A stretch of DNA of 64,000 nucleotides. It comes from Nostoc sp. UHCC 0870 (GTDB lineage: Bacteria; Cyanobacteriota; Cyanobacteriia; Cyanobacteriales; Nostocaceae). How positions within the stretch are numbered: position 1 is the stretch's first letter; every line of letters starts with the position of its first letter. The stretch covers positions 2,605,501-2,669,500 of the forward strand of contig NZ_CP091913.1 of the NCBI RefSeq assembly GCF_022063185.1. Direction: 5' to 3'. Positions 17,683 to 26,373 of this stretch are shown piece by piece. The notes beneath the pieces were generated by a model. That model was not told the DNA's origin. It did no database searches and was given only the letters and a program-made list of their open reading frames with translations. A program made the translations under genes and the position numbers.

Positions 17683-18465
17683 ATGTTGCTGAGTAGAAAA
17701 CAAACGGAATTTTACTTAACAGACCTAGAAACGCCTATTGGTAAAGCAATTAATTTAACAATTGCTACCTTAGTTTTACTGTCATCAGGAATTTTTGTAG
17801 TACAAACATATAATATAGCTGATGATCTGCGCTTACAGTTGGATCTAATAGATAAAATTATATTGATAATTTTTGCTATAGAATATGCCCTGAGATTATG
17901 GAGTGCAGAACATAAAATTAATTATCTTTTGAGTTTTTATGCAATTGTTGACCTAATGGCTATTTTGCCATTTTTTATTGGATTAGTAGATATTAGTTTT
18001 ATTCGCTTACTGCGGTGGTTTAGAATTTTACGTTTAATTAGATTTATCGATAAAAAATTTTTATTTGGCACTATTAGCACAGAAGACGGCATAATTTTTA
18101 TTCGGATATTATTTACATTATTTGCCATCATATTTGTTTATTCTGGGCTAATTTATCAAGTAGAACATCCTGTAAATCCCTCAGTTTACAAAACTTTTTT
18201 GGATGCTTTTTACTTCTCGGTTGTGACCATGACAACTGTTGGCTTTGGTGATGTTACACCAATTTCGGAATTAGGGCGATTGTTGACAGTTTTGATGATT
18301 TTGACTGGCGTTACTCTCATCCCTTGGCAAGTAGGAGATTTAATTAAGGGGTTAGTTAAAAATGCTAGTCAAATAGAAATAATTTGTGTAAGTTGTGGTT
18401 TGGCATTTCACGATAGAGATGCGGAGTTTTGTAAACGGTGTGGAACTAAGTTACCTAATAAGTAG
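17683..18465 (+). CDS. Voltage-gated-type K+ channel with C-terminal zinc ribbon
   Basis: A 260-residue six-helix channel. The S4-like segment (108-120) has arginine at every third position (R108, R111, R114, R117, R120), a real voltage-sensor pattern. The pore loop contains the K+ selectivity filter TVGFGD (185-190), followed by S6. The C-terminal tail carries a small zinc ribbon, CxxC-x11-CxxC (C235, C238, C250, C253), in place of an RCK or cyclic-nucleotide domain. The channel is in the cytoplasmic or thylakoid membrane. The zinc ribbon could give redox or metal control or help tetramer assembly; that part is inference. Confidence 0.92.
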   Translation: MLLSRKQTEFYLTDLETPIGKAINLTIATLVLLSSGIFVVQTYNIADDLRLQLDLIDKIILIIFAIEYALRLWSAEHKINYLLSFYAIVDLMAILPFFIGLVDISFIRLLRWFRILRLIRFIDKKFLFGTISTEDGIIFIRILFTLFAIIFVYSGLIYQVEHPVNPSVYKTFLDAFYFSVVTMTTVGFGDVTPISELGRLLTVLMILTGVTLIPWQVGDLIKGLVKNASQIEIICVSCGLAFHDRDAEFCKRCGTKLPNK

Positions 18466-18695
18466 CCGGAAGTCAAAAAATTCCTGTTCTCTGTCTTATC
18501 TGTGTCTTTGTGGTTATATAAATTCCTTCTAAACTCAACCATAGGGAGGAAGTCTTTACCATTGAGAGCATCACACTAGTAAGTAATATCAATTTGTAAT
18601 TCAGAACATCAGATGTAATCTTAGGTTTGGGGTTTGCATCCGTAGCTTGATCTAAGCGAATTGGTATCCAAGAGATGATCCGGGGGTACAAAATT

Positions 18696-18932
18696 ATGGT
18701 GAAACAGTCTAACCCAGGTCTCCACGAAGAACCTCGTTACCAACCAGCACCTATAATTCCTCTTAAACAAGAGGAATCTTTACTCGATTGGTTGCAAAAT
18801 ACAGGTCGATTAGTGTCTTACCCATCTGTTGACTACTCTTACGAAGATGAGGTAGAAGAAGACGAAGAAGTGGCGGAACTTGTGGATGCTTTTGACTTTG
18901 AAGCGGAAGAAGTTGAAGAATTAGAAATATAA
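18696..18932 (+). CDS. DUF3134 family small acidic protein
   Basis: From ATG 18696 the product is 78 residues (MVKQSNPGLHEEPRYQPAP...). The first half is conserved in cyanobacteria (PIIPLKQEESLLDWLQNTGRL), and the C-terminal half is strongly acidic (EDEVEEDEEVAELVDAFDF). No function is established for the family. A GGGGG run 9 bp before the ATG may serve as ribosome site; the 7-codon upstream extension is not needed. A hairpin terminator follows the stop by 5 bp. Confidence 0.82.
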   Translation: MVKQSNPGLHEEPRYQPAPIIPLKQEESLLDWLQNTGRLVSYPSVDYSYEDEVEEDEEVAELVDAFDFEAEEVEELEI

Positions 18933-18937
18933 AATCA

Positions 18938-18968
18938 CCCACCAACAGCATTTAATAGTGTTGGTGGG
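18938..18968. terminator. Hairpin terminator between convergent genes
   Basis: CCCACCAACA (18938-18947) pairs perfectly with TGTTGGTGGG (18959-18968). It lies between the DUF3134 gene and the convergent desulfurase-like gene; a T-rich tract follows on the minus strand. Confidence 0.75.
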
Positions 18969-18985
18969 GAAATATAGAGAAATTT

Positions 18986-20326
18986 CTAAGTCACAGCAAC
19001 TGCTGTAATCTCCTTTAAGGCTTGTAGTAGTTGCGAAACCTCTGCTAAAGAGTTGTAATGTACTAGACCGATTCTTAATAGACCGCCACTGGCTTCTAGT
19101 CCTAGTTTCTCAGTTAGGCTGAGAGCATAAAAATTACCGTGCCAAGTAAAAATACCGCGATCGCCTAAATTTTTCGCTATACTTTCAGGACTTTTTCCTT
19201 TTAGTCTGATTGCTACTGTGGGTGTCCGCCAATTAAAGTGCGTAGTATCGGTAATGCCATATAAAGTTAAGCCAGGAATTTCTAATAGTCCCGCAATAAG
19301 TTGATGACTCAGTTCTCTTTCATATTGTTGAATCGCTGACATCGCTGCAACTAAAGCCGCTCGTCGGCTGTGATAGGCTGAGGCGATAGCATCTGGGTGT
19401 TCTGATGTCAAAAAGTGGGGACATTGAAAGTGTTCTAAACCTTCTTTGTCAGCGTCAATCAAGGCTGCTATTAATTCGTTGTCAATGGTTGGCGAAACAT
19501 GACAACCTAGTTTTGTGAGATAGTTAATCGCCGCGACCACACCCGCCAACCCCTCATGATTTAGAGTTCCAGTTTCCCAACGGGATGGGACTTCATTGGA
19601 GGCTGGCTTGACTTTATACGGTTGCAGATTCTCCAGATGCTCCCGTTTACCGTACAAAATACCAATGTGGGGGGCAAAAAATTTATACGCAGAACAAGCC
19701 AGAAAGTCGCAGTCTAAAGCATGAACATTAATCGGTGCGTGGGGTGCATAATGGACGGCATCAACAAACACCCAAGCACCGACAGCATGGGCGAGACGTA
19801 CTATAGTCGCAACATCGTTGATTGTCCCCACAGCATTAGAAGCATAACTCACCGCTACTAGCTTAGTGCGGGGATTAATCTGCTGTTCTAAATCCCTCAT
19901 GTCTAAGGTGCAATCAGCAAGATTAATATCCACTACGCGAATAATTGCACCCTGTTCTTCTAAGGTATACCAAGGAGCAATGTTAGCGGCGTGATCTAAT
20001 CTGGTGACGATAATTTCATCACCTGGTTTAATGGTGCGGGCGATCGCGCGACTTAAAGTAAAGGTGAGTGAGGTCATATTTGCGCCAAACACCACTTCAT
20101 CGCTACTGCAACCCAAAAAATCGGCGATCGCTACTCTCGCCGCCGTAATGACAGCATCTGTCCGCGCACTAGTAGCAAATGCACCATGAGCATTAGCATT
20201 TGACCTCACCAAATAGTCACTGATTGCATCTAAAACTGCACCCGGTACTTGTGTTCCACCTGGCCCATCAAAAAAATATTGCAGGTTGTCCGTTGATTTT
20301 TTGGTTAAGTGCGGGAAACTGTCCAC
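18986..20326 (-). CDS. Cysteine desulfurase-like PLP enzyme (class V aminotransferase)
   Basis: A 446-residue fold-type I PLP enzyme. The PLP lysine lies in ACSAYKFFAPHIGILYG, and VFVDAVHYAPH provides the cofactor-binding aspartate. The opening FDGPGGTQVPGAVLDAI is typical of the cysteine desulfurase-like subgroup, which is distinct from SufS/IscS: no clear catalytic-loop cysteine motif (RxGxHCA) is seen near the C-terminus, where the protein reads RIGLVHYNS instead. Activity as a classical desulfurase is therefore doubtful. The start is a GTG, forced by an in-frame TGA three codons upstream. The gene stands alone. Confidence 0.88.
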   Translation of the reverse strand: MDSFPHLTKKSTDNLQYFFDGPGGTQVPGAVLDAISDYLVRSNANAHGAFATSARTDAVITAARVAIADFLGCSSDEVVFGANMTSLTFTLSRAIARTIKPGDEIIVTRLDHAANIAPWYTLEEQGAIIRVVDINLADCTLDMRDLEQQINPRTKLVAVSYASNAVGTINDVATIVRLAHAVGAWVFVDAVHYAPHAPINVHALDCDFLACSAYKFFAPHIGILYGKREHLENLQPYKVKPASNEVPSRWETGTLNHEGLAGVVAAINYLTKLGCHVSPTIDNELIAALIDADKEGLEHFQCPHFLTSEHPDAIASAYHSRRAALVAAMSAIQQYERELSHQLIAGLLEIPGLTLYGITDTTHFNWRTPTVAIRLKGKSPESIAKNLGDRGIFTWHGNFYALSLTEKLGLEASGGLLRIGLVHYNSLAEVSQLLQALKEITAVAVT

Positions 20327-20569
20327 GTATCCATTTCAAATCCAGAGATTCCATCATCGACTCCTAGGTTAATAGTGTCTTACCTATATTAGTCATCGAC
20401 CGAATTGAATTATGGGTTATCCAGAAACCTTGTAGAGAGGTAGCATTGCTACGTCTTTTCTTTTTTCACCAAATGTCTAGTGCATAAAAAATCAGCATTA
20501 AACATAGTTAATAAGTGAAGGTGTTAAACAACACTGCACAAACTTCACTACAACAAATCCCAGGAAAGC

Positions 20570-20923
20570 ATGATAATATCTCGCATTCGCACCACAGTAA
20601 TCAGTATGACCATCCTAGCAACCGCGCTAGTCTCTACTGCCGCAATGGCTGCACAACCCCAAGCTGAAGTTATATCCCAAAGCTGTACTGATGCCATTCA
20701 CTCTACAAACCCTACGTTAGTTAGTTTACGTCCAGTCCAGCCTAATTCCAAACTCCCAATCGCAGCACCAGGAGGTGGTTCAACTGAAAAGAAAACTTGC
20801 GAAACCACTCATGCACCTGCTACCAATCCACAGGGAGTCAATGGCTCTAATCGCTGTACAACTTGCACCTACTCTTCTAGTGGTCATGTCTCCGTAAATT
20901 GTATTTTCATCAAACCTAAATAA
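20570..20923 (+). CDS. Small secreted cysteine-containing protein, unknown
   Basis: A 117-residue ORF with an AGGA ribosome site and a clear signal peptide (cleavage near AMAA, about residue 28). The mature part of about 90 residues has a Pro/Gly-rich middle and five cysteines, including CTTC near the end, which suggests disulfides in the periplasm or outside the cell. I do not recognise a family. It stands alone after a 243-bp upstream gap without other features and is followed by an imperfect hairpin. Confidence is for being a real gene, not for function. Confidence 0.7.
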   Translation: MIISRIRTTVISMTILATALVSTAAMAAQPQAEVISQSCTDAIHSTNPTLVSLRPVQPNSKLPIAAPGGGSTEKKTCETTHAPATNPQGVNGSNRCTTCTYSSSGHVSVNCIFIKPK

Positions 20924-20953
20924 CTCAAAAAAGTTAGCTCCCTCTGTGCCTCC

Positions 20954-20997
20954 GTGTCTCTGTGGTTTAAATTAATGTATCCTTACCACAAAGACAC
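20954..20997. terminator. Hairpin of the CTCTGTGGT repeat type
   Basis: GTGTCTCTGTGGT (20954-20966) pairs with ACCACAAAGACAC (20985-20997), 12 of 13 positions. It lies between the small secreted protein and the convergent large gene. The left arm is the dispersed 'gtctctgtggt' sequence common in Nostoc spacers. Confidence 0.6.
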
Positions 20998-21012
20998 AGA
21001 AATTAAACAGTG

Positions 21013-24000
21013 CTAACTTTCCAAAGTTTCCTGAGAGAACTTCTTGTGCAGACTAGTAGTTTGTTTCCCATTAGCCGCAGATACGGTGATAAGGTAATCA
21101 ATTAACTCTTCTGAGAAGGGAACACGCAAATGGAATGTCCCATCTGATTTAAGTGTGATAGGTTTACCAGCTATATTGACTGTTGCACCTGGTTCTGTTG
21201 CTCCGTGGATAATTAACTCAGCATCAGCCACAAACCAAAAGTCTCCGTAGGGACGACTGAAGACATGAACATTCGGTGAACGCGCTATATTTACCCAACG
21301 TTCCCCATCAGCAAAGTAGCCAATTTCTACCATGTAATCACGATCGCTATGGGGAATTGCTATATAGCGATCGCGAATAATTTCCTCACACTCATATTGC
21401 TGTATGAGTTGGGGAGTTTGATAACTCAGGTCGATATTAGTGACATCATGCAGCCGTAATGCTAATTGAGAGATACCAGCATCATGTAGCAGTTGTTGAC
21501 GCGTCTGGGAAATTTCCCAGGAGACATAAGCCCATTTAGGAGTGCGAGAGTTAAAGAAAATCTGACTTTCTTCATCTCCTATCGAGTCATCTACAACTAG
21601 GTTTTCTGTATAAGGAGGACTGAAGACACGCACAACATCGGAACGAGCAATTTTCACCCAGTTATCGCCTGCTGTGATATAACCAATTTCTACTAGATAA
21701 TTGCGATCGCTCTCTGGAATTGATACATAGCTATCAGTGATGTCTGGTTCATATTCATGCTGCTGTACTAAATAGGGGTCTTGATAACTCAAGTCAATTT
21801 CTGTCACATCATACAGTCGCAATACTAACTTTGAAACACCATCATCTCGCAGTTGCTGGAGATGGTTCTGAGAAACATACCAAGACACATAACCCCATTC
21901 AGGACTACGGGGTTTCAGAAGAATACTGCTCTCTTCATCGTCATCTGTGTCGTTGGTAGATACTACATCCACCGTGGGTAAATTTTCTACTGTGGTATCT
22001 GTTGTTTCTGGTTGGGTAGTGTCCTGAATTGCATAAATACCAGCCGCCGCCCCAATTCCTAAACCGATGGCTGCTGCACTACCAGCTAAATTTTCTAAAT
22101 TACTTGCAGGACTATCTTCTGTTTCTTCAAGTGTTTCATAATCGGTTGGTTCAGCCTCATCAGCTACCAAATTCAACGCATCTTCAGGAATCTCAGCCAA
22201 CTGGGGTGGAAGAGTAGGTAAATCTTCCCCATCTACATCGAATGATGTTGGTGTAAATAACTCAGTATTAGTGTCTGGGTCGTCAAATAGCGAGTCAATA
22301 TCAACATTGGTTGCGTCAAATTGGGGTTCGCCCGTCCATTCTATCTGCTCATCTGTCGTATCTAAATTGCCGGGGGTCACATCTGGTAGATTAGCGATCG
22401 CGTCTTCAGTGATAGCTTCCGACTGGTCAAATATAGACTCTATATTGGTTGCATCTGGCTGGGGTAATTCTGTATTGAAATCACCAGCTAATTCCCTCTC
22501 CTCATCTATAACTGCTGGTGTTGATAATTCCTCTTGATCGTGATTTTCTGGCTCTTCAGCCATAGCCCAGATGCTAGTTTGTATCTCTGGGGTAGCTGTA
22601 ACTTCCGTTTCAATATTTGGCTCACTCGATACGACTTCTGGAGTATTTACTAATTCTGAAGTCTCATTTGTCACATTTTCAGTTTTAGCAGTTTCTACGA
22701 TTTGCGGATAGGAAGTGTTGACAATAGCAGCTGGTGCTTCCATATCCCAAGGGGATTGCTCTAATTCAGGCGGTAGCGGTAGGGGAGTTTGAGCTACCTT
22801 ATCTTTGATGTCTGAACTTTTGTCTGTGGTCGTATCTCCCATCGGGAAAACTTTGTCTGCATCGGCTGGATTTGCTGAATCTGAATCAATCACAGTCGAT
22901 TCTTCCCCAGATGCTGAGGGTCGGCGCATAAACCACATTAACGATCCACCAATAGCACCTATGGGTAACAACAACCACCACAACAAGTTTCGTCCATCCG
23001 TCTGGGGATTGTCGGGGGGTGCTATCACTGATGGCTGAGTGATGTTAGTTACCGTAGAGGTGTTATTACTATCCAAAAATGGAGTATTAGTAGGCGGTGG
23101 TGTAGTGACCGTCAAGGGCGCAGGGGTAACTTCTGCTGTAGGGGAAGTAGTGGCTGGTGTGGGTTCTGTGGTAGGGGAAGTAGTCGCCTCTGGTGTAGTT
23201 TCAGGATTAGTAGCTGTTAAAAATGCTGATGATTCGCCTTTGGCGATCGCTTCCGCCTCAGCTGTTCTTGCTGCTTCTATAGCCTGCTGTCCTTGAGGAG
23301 CTAAAGCAAATCCTAGAAAGGCTGCTACGTTAGGACTGGGATTTTTTTTGTAAACGTAAACAAAAGGCTGAGAAAAAGGATACTTCGGATCATCTGGTAA
23401 TGTGTCATGTAACTTCAGAACACGCACACCAGGGATTTTTGATACTTGATTAGCTCTGGCATAGCTAATTCCATCCTTACCCAGTTGTTTAACAATTTCT
23501 GCGGTGTCATCCTGTGCTATTTGGGTAGCATTCGAGCCTGTAGCAAACTTAGTGCCTCGGAACACTGGATAGTTACTTAATGCTTCCCGTGTGCCGCTAT
23601 TATCTGGGCGATCAATTACCCGAATCCTACCGTTTGCAGCTCCCAATCGTGACCATCTGGTAATTCTTCCCTGGAAAATGCTGGCAAATTGTCTATCAGT
23701 CAAGCTGCCCTTAAAAGGATTGTCTGCTCCTACTATGATCGCAATCTTTTCTCGATGCAATCGGGCTTGTTCCAAACCTTGAGCTTTTTCTTCTGGAGTC
23801 AGACCTCGACCAATTGCGGCTATGTCAATTTGTCCATCTAACAGAGCCTGAATCGCCGCTTCTGTTCCATTGGCTGCAATTGCCACTTTTGTACCAGAGA
23901 AATTTTGCTCAAAACTCTGTTGCAAGTTTTGATTAAAGGCAGCAAAGCCACTAGAATCATCAATCTTCACCATAGTTCCATCTGCCACTGTTTGTGGTAA

Positions 24001-24141
24001 GGGGAAAGAGGGTGTTTCAGTGCCAGATTGTGCCAGCACAGGGACTGACATCAAAAGGTTTGTTGCTACGGAAGAGGTAGTTAAGGCTAGCAATAATGCC
24101 AGACGGACTATCCCACTATCTTGTTTTTCTTGTTGCCACAT
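21013..24141 (-). CDS. Fusion: phosphate-binding-like domain, TM helix, two DUF4912 domains
   Basis: A 1042-residue protein in one intact frame. Order: signal/anchor (about 12-38); a PstS-like periplasmic-binding domain (about 40-295, with AIGRGLTPEEK, RPDNSGTRE and KKNPSPNVAAFLGFAL); a Thr/Pro linker; one membrane helix (LLWWLLLPIGAIGGSLMWF, about 385-405); a long acidic linker; two DUF4912 domains (about 735-845 and 857-966, each WxYVSWxxSQxxxxxLxxxGxxxLxLRLxDVTxIDLSYQ); and an Ig-like C-terminal domain. The order suggests an anchored protein with ligand-binding and cell-surface or sensing parts on opposite sides of the membrane. The real role is unknown. It is alone on its strand. Confidence 0.85.
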   Translation of the reverse strand: MWQQEKQDSGIVRLALLLALTTSSVATNLLMSVPVLAQSGTETPSFPLPQTVADGTMVKIDDSSGFAAFNQNLQQSFEQNFSGTKVAIAANGTEAAIQALLDGQIDIAAIGRGLTPEEKAQGLEQARLHREKIAIIVGADNPFKGSLTDRQFASIFQGRITRWSRLGAANGRIRVIDRPDNSGTREALSNYPVFRGTKFATGSNATQIAQDDTAEIVKQLGKDGISYARANQVSKIPGVRVLKLHDTLPDDPKYPFSQPFVYVYKKNPSPNVAAFLGFALAPQGQQAIEAARTAEAEAIAKGESSAFLTATNPETTPEATTSPTTEPTPATTSPTAEVTPAPLTVTTPPPTNTPFLDSNNTSTVTNITQPSVIAPPDNPQTDGRNLLWWLLLPIGAIGGSLMWFMRRPSASGEESTVIDSDSANPADADKVFPMGDTTTDKSSDIKDKVAQTPLPLPPELEQSPWDMEAPAAIVNTSYPQIVETAKTENVTNETSELVNTPEVVSSEPNIETEVTATPEIQTSIWAMAEEPENHDQEELSTPAVIDEERELAGDFNTELPQPDATNIESIFDQSEAITEDAIANLPDVTPGNLDTTDEQIEWTGEPQFDATNVDIDSLFDDPDTNTELFTPTSFDVDGEDLPTLPPQLAEIPEDALNLVADEAEPTDYETLEETEDSPASNLENLAGSAAAIGLGIGAAAGIYAIQDTTQPETTDTTVENLPTVDVVSTNDTDDDEESSILLKPRSPEWGYVSWYVSQNHLQQLRDDGVSKLVLRLYDVTEIDLSYQDPYLVQQHEYEPDITDSYVSIPESDRNYLVEIGYITAGDNWVKIARSDVVRVFSPPYTENLVVDDSIGDEESQIFFNSRTPKWAYVSWEISQTRQQLLHDAGISQLALRLHDVTNIDLSYQTPQLIQQYECEEIIRDRYIAIPHSDRDYMVEIGYFADGERWVNIARSPNVHVFSRPYGDFWFVADAELIIHGATEPGATVNIAGKPITLKSDGTFHLRVPFSEELIDYLITVSAANGKQTTSLHKKFSQETLES

Positions 24142-24415
24142 ATGCTGCTTATCTAGGTACAGGAAACAGAAAGCCGACGAGTCTGAAATTCATATTTTGA
24201 TACAGGAGGAGACGCGCTCATTATACATCTGGTGTCAATTTTGTTATAAGTCCTCAAAAATTTTATTTTGTATAATAAAATACTAATTATTCTGAATTTT
24301 AACTAGTCTTAGATGAGATTTTTGTTGGTATAGACAGTTAAATTAATTAACACAATCTAGAATTACTGGATGTAATTATTACAATTTTTAATTGAGAATT
24401 GGTGATAACTCCACT

Positions 24416-25528
24416 TTAAGAATTCCCAAGATAACAATGACAATCTGGTTTTTCAATCAATGACTCTACTAGAGCATTGAGCGCAGTCGCCGCTAGCAAC
24501 CCGCCACCAATAGTCCCCTCGATAGTAATATAGGGTACATCTTGTTGCATAAGTTGGCGTTTAGCGGCTGGCGCATGACTAAAACCAATCGGCATTCCAA
24601 TGACTAGGGAAGGTTGAATTTTTTGCTGGTTAATCAGTGTACAAGCTTCTAATAGCACTGAAGGAGCATAACCAATCACTAAAATACAGCCAAAGCTAGC
24701 TTGTTCTAATCTTTCTCGCCATTGTTGATGCTGCCAAAATTCTAGTTCCGCTTCTGTGACAGTAGAAACGTGGGGGTTATCAATTAAAGTTGTGACTCGA
24801 CAACCCAGATGAACTAATCTTGTTTGATCTACAGCCGCCGCAATGGTGGGGATATCAACGACAATCTCACAACCAGAACTTAGGGCTGCACGACTAGCCG
24901 CAATTGCATCTTTACCAACCTTGACAAAAGATACTAAACTAACATCACCACAGGCTAAAACCATCTGAGAAATTAGATGTTGTTCGATCTCGGAACGGTT
25001 CGATAAGTCAGGTAGCAAGTGTTGTAAAGATTCTCCAAAAACTTCTGAGTGGTTGTGAACTTCTGCATCTAACCCACTCCAAAGCTTTGCCAAACTTCCC
25101 AAACCGGCTTGAGTTTCTACGTCTAGTAACTTGACTTGTGCCAAGACTTCTGATTGCATGGTTTGACAATGGCGATCGCGTCCTAATAATCCTTCTAAAG
25201 CTGAGGCTGTTTGGCGCAGTTGGGCAATTTGCTGCATGACTGCCCGATATTGCTGTTGCAACTGTGCCATTAAATGACTATTGGTGTCGGTTTCTGGATG
25301 TATTTCCAAAATTTGGCGGATGTGGTTGATTTGAAAGCCTTGTTGCTTCAGGGCGACAATTTTTTGTAGCCTCATCACATCTTTTTCAGTATAGAGACGA
25401 TAGTTACTTGGCGATCGCTCAGGCTGTGGTAGTAACCCTAATTCATGGTAATGTCGCACCATTCGGGGAGTAATTCCACCTCCCACCGCTTCCGTCAGTT
25501 CTTTAATCGTCAAGCAACCAGCATTCAT
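24416..25528 (-). CDS. coaR: CoaR: cobalt-responsive MerR-precorrin-8X methylmutase-like regulator
   Basis: A 370-residue fusion. Residues 1-75 are a MerR winged helix (LTIKELTEAVGGGITPRMVRHYHELGLLP) followed by a coiled-coil. Residues about 130-355 resemble CbiC/CobH precorrin-8X methylmutase (FVKVGKDAIAASRAAL, VIGMPIGFSHAPAAKRQL). The C-terminus carries CHC (C363-H364-C365), the motif required for Co(II) sensing in Synechocystis CoaR (established knowledge). CoaR activates the Co(II) exporter gene coaT when cobalt is high. Here a MerR-type dyad precedes coaT at 26313-26336. Unlike the usual divergent pair, coaR and coaT are separated by an exonuclease gene. Confidence 0.95.
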   Translation of the reverse strand: MNAGCLTIKELTEAVGGGITPRMVRHYHELGLLPQPERSPSNYRLYTEKDVMRLQKIVALKQQGFQINHIRQILEIHPETDTNSHLMAQLQQQYRAVMQQIAQLRQTASALEGLLGRDRHCQTMQSEVLAQVKLLDVETQAGLGSLAKLWSGLDAEVHNHSEVFGESLQHLLPDLSNRSEIEQHLISQMVLACGDVSLVSFVKVGKDAIAASRAALSSGCEIVVDIPTIAAAVDQTRLVHLGCRVTTLIDNPHVSTVTEAELEFWQHQQWRERLEQASFGCILVIGYAPSVLLEACTLINQQKIQPSLVIGMPIGFSHAPAAKRQLMQQDVPYITIEGTIGGGLLAATALNALVESLIEKPDCHCYLGNS

Positions 25529-25617
25529 AGTTCTTACTTAATTCAAAGAATTAGATAATCATTCCTCAGATTTGCTTGTAGCCCCGAATTGTATTTGGGG
25601 GCTTTACGCATAAAAAC

Positions 25618-26220
25618 TTATAATCGAATGTCACTACAATTTTTTTGCTTCAAAATCCAAGGCAACAGTTTGGCAATATTTCTAGCATCATCAATGCCAC
25701 GATGATGCGTCCCTTCCAATTCTATGCCTACCAGTTGTAACGCTTGTGCCATACCGTATCGTTTGGGTAAGCCTTGGGCATCACTAAACTGTTGTTTGAG
25801 ATTGATATGAGGATAAGCAATAGGAAAAGGAACATTGTGAAATTTGCTATCTTGTTTAAACTGGTTTCGATCATAGTCTCCCCACGAACCAAACACAGCA
25901 TTCGGATATTTAGACAGCCATTGTTTGAGCATAGCGATCGCCTCCACATATCCGGGAGCATTATCCACTTGTGTCTGAGTAATCGAGGTCAATAATTTAC
26001 AGAAATCCGTGAGTACAGGATAGCGAACAGGTTTAATAAAAGTTTGAAACTCATCGATTACCATCAGAGTTTGCGCTTCAACCATGACAGATCCAATTTC
26101 GATGATTTCCATCTCCTGTCGTTTGATGCTTCCTTTGTCACAACAAGTTGCTTCCAAATCGAGGACTAGAAAATAGTCATATTGATTCAAGTTCATCACG
26201 TAATTGCGGTAGCGAGTCAT
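25618..26220 (-). CDS. DEDDh 3'-5' exonuclease, ERI1-like
   Basis: A DnaQ-like exonuclease of up to 200 residues. The DEDDh motifs are visible: FLVLDLEATC (Exo I), the SWGDYDRNQF region (Exo II) and HHRGIDDARNIAKLL (Exo III with catalytic His and Asp). The segment FIKPVRYPVLTDFCKLLTSITQ is characteristic of the ERI1/KapD group that trims structured RNA 3' ends. The start may be the ATG at 26194-26196 (MNLNQYD) or the one at 26218-26220. It lies between coaR and coaT, 89 bp upstream of coaR on the same strand; whether it has a part in cobalt regulation is unknown. Confidence 0.9.
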   Translation of the reverse strand: MTRYRNYVMNLNQYDYFLVLDLEATCCDKGSIKRQEMEIIEIGSVMVEAQTLMVIDEFQTFIKPVRYPVLTDFCKLLTSITQTQVDNAPGYVEAIAMLKQWLSKYPNAVFGSWGDYDRNQFKQDSKFHNVPFPIAYPHINLKQQFSDAQGLPKRYGMAQALQLVGIELEGTHHRGIDDARNIAKLLPWILKQKNCSDIRL

Positions 26221-26227
26221 CGAGCGT

Positions 26228-26292
26228 CATTGCGTTAGCGAAGCGGGGCGTTAGCCCATTGCGTTAGCGGAGCGGGGCGTTAGCCCATTGCG
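26228..26292. repeat. 29-bp tandem repeat (2.2 copies)
   Basis: Two copies of a 29-bp unit beginning CATTGCGTTAGCG and ending GGGGCGTTAGCC differ at one base, followed by a partial third copy. The same sequence in inverse orientation is at 42094-42120, so it is a dispersed family. It lies between the exonuclease start and the coaT operator. Confidence 0.9.
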
Positions 26293-26312
26293 AATTGGTT
26301 TAAATCCATCTT

Positions 26313-26345
26313 CTTGACATTAACATTGATGTCAAGGTTTAGGGT
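26313..26345 (+). promoter_or_regulatory. CoaR-type operator-promoter of coaT
   Basis: CTTGACAT (26313-26320) and ATGTCAAG (26329-26336) form a perfect 8-bp dyad with an 8-bp centre. TTGACA within the left arm acts as -35; TAGGGT (26340-26345) lies exactly 20 bp downstream. A dyad inside an over-long 20-bp spacer is the hallmark of promoters activated by MerR-family proteins through DNA untwisting. CoaR, encoded 0.8 kb away, is the obvious regulator. Confidence 0.8.
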
Positions 26346-26373
26346 GAGGGTAGTTATCACTGATTCCACTCTC

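Noticed and set aside
23039..23296. Plus-strand ORF opposite the PBP-DUF4912 gene
   Set aside because: It is a shadow of the Thr/Pro linker on the opposite strand; its composition (Val/Gly runs) is that of antisense repeat coding.
26314..26373. Longer coaT with TTG start
   Set aside because: The extra codons would lie inside the MerR-type promoter dyad; the ATG at 26374 is downstream of it.
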